This document shows positions 56,524-64,000 of a DNA stretch of 64,000 nucleotides, piece after piece. Origin of the DNA: Chamaecrista fasciculata (lineage: Eukaryota; Streptophyta; Magnoliopsida; Fabales; Fabaceae); assembly GCA_003254925.1 (NCBI GenBank), contig QANZ01003464.1, positions 159,144 to 223,143 on the forward strand. Reading direction: 5' to 3'. The translations under genes were made by a program, and so were the position numbers. The notes below the pieces were generated by a model. The model was not told the DNA's origin. It made no database searches and saw nothing but the letters and a program-made list of their open reading frames with translations. Position 1 is the stretch's first letter, and every line of letters starts with the position of its first letter.

Positions 56524-59500
56524 AATATGATATGGAATATGATTTTAGAAGTAGACTACCAGAAATTTAAAAAATCACATGATAATCTAATATATAGTTA
56601 GCATTGTGAAGAAGGAAGGTTAGGGATATCAAATTGATCGCTTCTAGGGGGATGTGTCCTCATGTTGGGTATCTGTACTCCATACTCCGTACCATTCCTT
56701 TCAGGGGTGATACTTTTTCTGTTCACATTGGATTTGGAATTTGGTGATTCCTCCTATATTATTTTATTCTTGCTCTTTTCTTTTTTATTTGGGTTTTGTG
56801 TTTGGATGGTCTTTCGTTTTCTAATAGTGATATTTGTTTATTGGTTTCTTATGTATAGATAGATTTTAAATCCACCCCTCATGTTTCATTTGTTTGATAT
56901 TAATCCTACATAATTATATAATTTTTTAAATCTGTCACAGACTTATTTTTAGATTTAATTTGACCTCATTTACTAATGATCTCAATTAGACAAAAAAAAT
57001 TCTTCAGAAGTTAGTATATAGTTTGAAAATTCAAATCTGAAAACAAAAGAAATATGACAAATTTTACTTATTTGACCAAGAAACGAGTTATCTGCTTTCG
57101 GGACTTAATTTGATCTCGTTTGTCAACAATCTTAAAGTACTTGTCAAAAGAAATATATAATTTTTTATTCATCGCTTTTGAAATTAAAACGAGTGATATA
57201 TAACCATATTTAGTATTTTTTTAGACTAATTTAAAAAAATAATAAAAACATGTAAGATCAATCTAAAACAAATGAAACAAAAGGAACTAATTTAAAATAC
57301 ACCTCATATGTTAAGGATCAATTTGAGGTCCCAACCTTGTTTATTTTGTCTAAATGAAATATTTTTTGTGGGAAAAAAATAGTTAACCGTTAGCATTGTC
57401 AGTTAGGCCCGTATCCAATGAGTTAGCCCCACTCATTAAATATGCAAATTTGGAGAGACAAAATTTAGCCTATTTAAAAGGGTAACACTTTAAAAAGCTA
57501 GTTAAGCTATATAATTTTCAATCGTTGGATTTAATTTTTTAATCTCAAAATATGTGTTTTATAAATTAAAAAAAAATTTACATAAATATTAAAGCTGAAA
57601 TAATTAAATCTAATGGTTGAGAATAAGATAGCTTAAGCTATCTACCTATCTATAGAACTACCTTATTTGAAAAACTAGTCTAAATGAGTTAGCGGGTAGC
57701 TTGTCTACAAATATTTTAAAATTTTTTATATTATATTATATTTCTCTTACATTTTTTGTATATGTTTTTTCTTAATTGTTAATTATATATTATCTTTCTA
57801 CACTATCTTTGCTTTATAGTCTCATTTCCTTTACAAAAATAATTTTGATTATAATAATATCAAATTAAATAAATATGTGATCATAAGTATAAAAATTATG
57901 ACAATATTTATAACCTATAAATCTAATATGCTTTGCTATTATAAAAATATTTTTTTAAAATATGTTTAATTGAAAATATAGTTTATAAAATATTTTTTAA
58001 AGAAAAAAAAATCTTGACCTGCGCGCTGGCCGGTTTATGAAATTGGTGTAAGGAACATGAATTCCCCACATTTTGTCTTGCTTCCCATATTCCATTTTAA
58101 CATTCGTTTTAAAAAATGTTTAATAAGGAACATGGAGGGATTTTTTTTTTTTTATAAAAGGAACAATTACAAAACGAAAGGGAGTAGATATTGTAGCGCT
58201 AATAAAAACTTGAAAAAGAAAAAGAAGAAGAAGAAAGATCAAATCAACCTAATTTGTTTTTGCTCCTCTAGTTTGCATTATTGAATCCCGTGTCTCCTAA
58301 GGTGTGACAGTGAATAGTGTGCATGACCACAATTGCACAAATTGACTTTTTATAGTTTAGATATGGATAGATCTATTCGTATCTCACCTCTTACTTTACG
58401 TTCAAAGTTTTGTCATTCTTTTTCCAAAGTAAAATAAAGGTCTCTGCGATTATACATTTTACAACCATTACTTTGTGATTTGTCAATTGTCATTGTTGTC
58501 TATCGAGCAAAGTGTCAATAAAAGAAATTAAATAAGTCATTGTATTTCTTTTGGCCAAAAAATAAGTCATTGTACCCACCCCAAAATTTATGACTTACTT
58601 TATATTATAGTATATACTTATTCTTTAACAGTTATTTTTAAAATTATATATGTATTATAAGTTTATAACTCTATTTTAGATATAGTTTTGATAGATAAAT
58701 TTTGTATATTAACAATTGTAAAGAAATTAAAAAAAAAAAACTTAACATTCGTAATTGACCTCATAATTCTAGAGAAACAATTAGCTATAATAATTTCTTT
58801 TGAGTAATTAGAAATTAAATTGGTACACTTTAATAGATGCCAAATAAACTTTATATTACATTTCTCTTAATTTGTTTCCCTTCGTTTAAAAATTAAAATT
58901 CCATAAAATAAAATAAAATGGTATATTATAAACAATTATTTTTTAAATTTTTTATTTTAAAAAGTGACAGCTCAATAAAGTTAAACATGTTATCTATTCC
59001 GCGTTAGGTAGTTTCACTTTTCCGTGTCCGGCCAAAAAAAGACACGTTATCTATTCCGCATTAGGTGGTTTTACCTTTCAGTGTCCAGGCTGGAAAGAGT
59101 AAACACATTATCTATTATTTGGTAATAAAATAATTTAAAGAGATATTTATTTAAGAGATAGGATTTACCTACTAAATTCGTAAATTAAGTAAGTTGTGTT
59201 GTTTTTAATATATTTTTTGACGAACCAATAGAGATTATTACTCGATTCACCTATCAAATGTGTTAAAGCCAACTCAATGAGTATGTATAATTTGTAATCT
59301 TTGTTAATATTTTTAAGCCACATACATTCTTACTTCATATTCTCACTAATATTACTTGGTGCTTACCAAGTTGCCATAATTAGTATCACTATTACTCTTC
59401 CTCTTGTACACCTTATTGTGGACTTGAAAATCTAGAACAGCTAATTGTCAACTTGAAATATAATGTGGTAAGTAAATAAACTTAAGTGATTTACTCATTT

Positions 59501-60556
59501 ATACACGATAAAATGGATAGGCCTCCGATCCTTTAATATATTGTATAAGATAAGATAAAACTTGTGATAAGATTTAATAGTACTATGTAAAAGATAAACA
59601 TTAATAGAATAAGATAGATTTTTATAAAATGGCACAAAATTAAAAGTTGTACGATATATTCTAATTATAAGGTAATAAAAAAGAATAAAAATGATTTGTT
59701 GAGGAAATGAATCAATGATTTATTCTAGATGATGAGAAATAAATGACGGTTCAATATGTGAGAGGAACAAATAAAAAATAAAACAAGAGAGAAACGAAGA
59801 AGGGAAGAAAAGTGATAAGAAATAAAATCCTATGGTAACAAGAGAGTGTATGAAGGAAGGGCCTAAAAGTTTTGCCAAGAAATCGGAAGAATAAAAAACA
59901 AAATGATATTATTGGTGGTGTCATATCATATCATAAGCCACAATCTCTCTCGTTTTTGGAATGCATCTTTGGTTTGTTGTCATCTGCATGGCCGAGAGCA
60001 CTGGTGTGAGTAGACACATTATGCTTTCTTCGTTTCTTCAGGCTCATCAAGCCCCTTTTCAACACTCTATTTCTTCCTTCTCCTCTATATCTATATACCT
60101 ATCCCTATTATTCTCACAATCGTAATCGTAATCGTAATCCCATAACCATCTCCCTTCAGGATCTTCATCATTTCTATGCAGATTTTTATCCCTCCCTTCT
60201 TCCCCACGCTTCTCCAACAACATACATTGTCCTTCTTCCTCTGAATTTCTCATTCCAAAAAGATCTGCATTCTGTAAATAACAAAGGTCAGAAACTCGGA
60301 CTCGGACCCCCCCTCTCTATTCATTCATCATGCCTTTTTGAAATTTCTTTCCCACATTACATTCTTCTTTACTGCCTATATTATTAGCTTGTGTCTCGTT
60401 CTTCTCCGTCATTCTCAAGAATACTTTATGACTTTTTCTGTCATTTCTTCGTTGTTTGCTGTGTGTTCCCATTTCAATGCCCCTGCACAATTTTCTTTCG
60501 GTATATACACGCCTTTTCTTTGTTTTTTTTTTTTTTTCTTTTCTCTGTGTACTAAG

Positions 60557-61023
60557 GTATGTTTATTCTGTAATTAACGCGGAGGCGGTGTGTTTATTTC
60601 CATACAGACTCAAGTTTGGATGGACTGTTTACTCTTGTTTATTGGTTGCATTTTCGCTTGATATTTTGTAAATTGGAAACCAATGAGGGTGTTATCAGTG
60701 AGATTACTTTCAATGTCTGATCAAAGGTTTTCTTGACCACTGAATACATGCAAATCTTAACTGCTAATGGCTTGTTAGTCCTCTTGAGTGAGAATTCTCC
60801 GTTTGTTAAGTCATTGGAAAATGACTGACATTTGAAAATATAGTGTAGCAAATTAACAGGAGAGTGGAGGTTGCTGTCGTTTGAGTGTGTGGTTCAGCGA
60901 GTCACCATTGTTGATTTGTTGGTAATTCAGTTGCAGGAAATAGATATTTCTCCTTTTAAATGACAATGTTTGCTTTCTAGAATTTACTTCAGCAAAAAAC
61001 TTGATGGACTTTGTGATTTGCAG
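60557..61023 (+). other. Predicted 5'-leader intron of TPS1
   Basis: Donor ACTAAG/GTATGTTT at 60557 and acceptor GATTTGCAG at 61023 bracket 467 bp; the coding exon begins nine bases after the acceptor. TPS1 genes often have a leader intron. The first exon would lie within about 59990-60556, where the sequence turns CT-rich and leader-like. Confidence 0.5.
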
Positions 61024-61032
61024 GCCAAGCGT

Positions 61033-64000
61033 ATGCCGGGGAACAATTATAACTGCAGTCCTTCTCCTACCACACCCAGATCTAGATTAGAAAGGCTTCT
61101 GAGGGAAAGAGAGATAAGGAAATCCAATAAGTATTCTCCGTCCACTGAGGAGGCAAGAGACGGCAACAAGGAGCCAGAACTCTATAGTGATTTCTCTAAA
61201 AGTGAGAATGACCTTCGTGAGGAGGAGATATTGGAAAAGATTGCAGCTGCAAGAATATCAGATAGATTTCCAAGGCAAGATGAACGCCCTTCCAAACAAC
61301 GCTTGTTGGTGGTGGCCAACCGGCTGCCTGTCTCTGCTATTAGAAAGGGTGTGGAATCATGGCAACTCGAAATCAGTGTAGGGGGGCTAGTCAGTGCAAT
61401 TTTAGGCATGTCAATCTTGTCTTTCATTTTTTGTTCTATTTCTAATCCATATATGTTTTCTGATATGTTAATTGCCCTTTTGTTTTAATCTGAGGGAAGT
61501 CACAATGGTGATACTTTCATTCAGAACTTTTATACAAATGATCTGTAGCATATTATTATCCTTGAAGTTAAGCTTATATATTGAGTTTGGTATTTTTCTT
61601 TGAAGGTGTAAAGGAGTTTGACACCAGATGGATTGGGTGGGCTGGTGTGAATGTTCCAGATGAAGTCGGGCAGAAATCACTGACTAAAGCTTTAGCTGAA
61701 AAGGTTTTAAATTTACTTTACATAATAATTTTATCTGAAGTTTAAAAGTGCTAGTGTGGAAGTTTATGGTCACTGATGTTGAAGCTGCGATTCTCACAAT
61801 GTCTGCGATATCCACAGATCATATATATTTTGTCTTCTTAACTATACATTGTTAATTGCAGAGATGCATCCCTGTTTTTCTTGATGAGGAGATAGTTCAT
61901 CAATACTACAATGGTTACTGCAACAACATCTTGTGGCCTCTATTTCATTACCTGGGACTTCCACAAGAGGACCGGCTTGCTACCACTCGTAGTTTCCAAT
62001 CCCAATTTGATGCATATAAGAGGGCAAATCAAATGTTCGCTGATGTGGTAAATAAGCATTATGAAGAAGGGGATGTGGTTTGGTGCCACGATTATCACCT
62101 AATGTTTCTTCCAAAATGTTTGAAAGATCATAATAAAAAAATGAAGGTGGGTTGGTTTCTCCACACACCTTTTCCTTCCTCAGAAATACATCGGACACTT
62201 CCATCCAGATCAGAACTGTTGAGATCTGTACTTGCTGCCGATTTGGTTGGGTAAGTTATTGTATGCATCAAAGTATTCTGTAGTCAGTGTTCTTTAGTTT
62301 CACTTCTATACGTCACCTGAATGATATCCCCCTTTGTTACCTTTCATCAATCATTTTCAACTAATCCTTACGGATTACATTATTGAGGAAAAGTGGCTTG
62401 ATAGTCTTTCCCATTTTCAATATTATTCTTAATTATGCCTAATTTGGGTGGAGGCTGGAGGGGTTATGTTTGAGTATCAATCATAGAGATTTTTAAGAAC
62501 TAGAGAGATTTTACCAACAACTGTATTTTAATATGTTCATTTGTGTATTTTTTTCAGATTTCATACTTATGATTATGCAAGGCACTTTGTTAGTGCTTGT
62601 ACTCGTATCCTTGGACTTGAAGGTACGCCTGAAGGAGTAGAAGATCACGGGAAGCTGACTCGTGTAGCTGCGGTATATATTTTCTGTACATATTCTGCAC
62701 CAGTCCTATGCTTCTAAGTTCTAACAGTAGAATTGGAAGATTTTTCCTATAGCATTTTTGTTACTTATCAGCATTAAATAATGTTGTCAATGAAAATATA
62801 CTCCCGGAGTTCCCTCCCATGATGGCAATGTTTTTTATGTGTGAGTATACAACTTCAGTTTCCTATTGGGATTGACTCTGAACGATTTATCCGAGCCATT
62901 GAACTTCCTCAAGTACAGGAGCATATGAAAGAACTGAAAGAAAGATTTGCAGGCCGAAAGGTAAGAGCTCTATATAGCTCCATGGTTAATGGTTTAGAAA
63001 AGATTAGCAGCATTTGAAAACTTTCAAAATTTCTGGCAATACTTTGGCATAACTATAATGTGTTTACACATTATACTCAACCAAACTTCTGGTTTCTTAA
63101 ATGACAGCTTACTAATACTATAATTTAGAGTGAAAGCTTGAATATGATTCAAACTCTTTGTAAGCCCGTAACGGGACATGGCTACAGGAATATAGTATGT
63201 CTTTCCCAGTTGTAGTAGGCCGGTTCCTTTCTTCTTGTCTAGCATGACTGCCAGTCAAAGCTCTGGGAACAAGTAACCCAATGTTGAGCTCCCCTTTTGC
63301 CCTGAAATTCAGTTTACTTTTTTTGTTTCATTTTCCCTATTTTCCTCTTTCGGCTTCTTCTAACAGATAGGACCAACTTTTATCTTGTCTAATTGTCAAG
63401 TTTTTAAAACAAGTTGGAAACTTATATACATGGAATTTAATTCTCATGCAAATGAAAGAAGGAATTCCCAGAGTAGCTGGAGTTTTAACAAAGTTCATAC
63501 ATATGATTCCAGTAAAATATGGAAGTACTTAATAAAGAACAAAAAGAAAAAGAAAAAAGAAATCTGATGCTTTCAGTCCATTTTTCACGACAACTACTTT
63601 TTTACTATCAGATGAAATCTTGTCCAGTATTATTATCTAAGAAAATGTTGAGTATGCTAAGCAGGGTCGAAAAATACAAACTGCTGTTGCTTTATGCTCT
63701 ATTTTTCATAGATTATATTTTGATGTAGAAAATTTCCAATATTTCTCTTATGGCTATTAAAATCATAATGGGCTCTTTGACTTAGATAAGGAACAGCATG
63801 ATCTATTCTGAAGGTCTTGACATTAATCACAATCAAATCTCTTTTGTTTTTCTAGCTAAAGTGCTAGTTAATATTTTTCAAGTGGTTATTGATAGGTTCT
63901 TCTATGATAAATTTAGTTCATTTAGATCACTTTATGTACCTAATGTTATGGACAGGTAATGCTGGGTGTTGATCGCCTTGATATGATAAAAGGAATCCCC
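61033..64000 (+). CDS. TPS1: Trehalose-6-phosphate synthase, class I (TPS1-type), 5' part
   Basis: Coding exons: 61033-61405, 61606-61703, 61862-62250, 62558-62672, 62859-62960 and 63956-64000 (cut by the window), giving the first 374 codons of a protein normally over 900 aa. The plant class I N-terminal region is present (SRLERLLRERE, the part linked to autoinhibition). Then the GT20 synthase domain starts at RLLVVANRLPVS and includes FDTRWIGWAGVN, WCHDYHL, GWFLHTPFPSSEI, GFHTYDYARHF and GVDRLDMIKGIP. The enzyme makes trehalose 6-phosphate from UDP-glucose and glucose 6-phosphate in the cytosol; the product signals sucrose status and is needed for embryo growth and flowering. Intron 1 needs a GC donor (TTAG then GCATGT). 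The ATG follows an acceptor at 61023, so the leader is spliced. Confidence 0.95.

Larger units (their letters stand above)
55416..60000. other. Spacer between the 220-aa gene and TPS1
   Basis: The two genes diverge from this spacer. Contains the foldback at 55631-56030, a truncated Helitron at 56382, and a ~60-bp tandem repeat at 58985-59095 ('gttatctattccgc' twice). No further gene seen. A (CGTAAT)n run lies at 60117-60139 in the presumed TPS1 leader. Confidence 0.5.

Noticed and set aside
60970-61032. Upstream extension of the TPS1 frame
   Set aside because: No ATG, and it crosses the splice acceptor at 61023; MPGN at 61033 is the known type of TPS1 start.

Overview
This is a nuclear segment of a flowering plant, very probably a core eudicot. 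The evidence is intron-containing genes with GT-AG junctions, a C-class floral MADS-box gene, a tandem array of plant GDSL esterase/lipase genes, a class I trehalose-6-phosphate synthase, and AT-rich intergenic DNA full of (TA)n tracts, foldback MITEs, non-autonomous Helitrons and a tRNA-derived SINE. The sequence does not fix the species. It contains one run of Ns (40226-40578) and several single Ns, so it is a draft assembly.

Layout. 1-7.6 kb: gene-free, repeat-rich (Helitrons, a Mutator-type foldback with 9-bp target duplications, nested inverted repeats). 7.67-16.9 kb (+): an AGAMOUS orthologue with a 5'-leader intron, seven coding exons (254 aa) and a 5.3-kb second intron that keeps LEAFY/WUSCHEL-type and CCAAT-box motifs but has also taken a ~2.3-kb repeat insertion. 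17.6-46.9 kb (-): a GDSL esterase/lipase array of six loci. GDSL1 (359 aa) and GDSL2 (361 aa) are a recent pair. GDSL3 is only a last exon. GDSL4 (373 aa) is complete but has Thr instead of Asn in the oxyanion-hole block. GDSL5 is a frameshifted 5' remnant next to the gap. GDSL6 (365 aa) is the most canonical member. All intact members share the same five-exon structure. Inside the array lie a small single-exon OVATE-family gene (26.6-26.9 kb, -), a degenerate zinc-finger-homeodomain (ZHD) gene piece (30.07-30.38 kb, +), and three dispersed copies (A, B, C) of a promoter/leader unit with a short ORF. 43.3-44.0 kb: six copies of a 121-bp tandem repeat. 46.9-54.2 kb: gene-free. 54.2-55.4 kb (-): a two-exon gene for an unrecognised 220-aa protein with a signal peptide. 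55.4-60 kb: gene-free. 60-64 kb (+): the 5' part of a TPS1-type trehalose-6-phosphate synthase gene (first 374 codons), running off the window.

The genes do not form a pathway. AG specifies stamens, carpels and floral determinacy; the GDSL proteins are predicted secreted ester hydrolases; the OVATE protein is a predicted transcriptional co-repressor; TPS1 makes the sugar signal trehalose 6-phosphate. I found no convincing new biological system. The items most worth checking are the duplicated unit whose predicted second exon is antisense to a ZHD gene piece, the Asn-to-Thr change in the otherwise intact GDSL4, the tandem Helitron with two 3' ends, the palindromic repeat array inside the AG regulatory intron, and a GC donor at the first TPS1 coding intron. 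Exon boundaries were derived by hand from reading frames and splice consensus, without transcript evidence.
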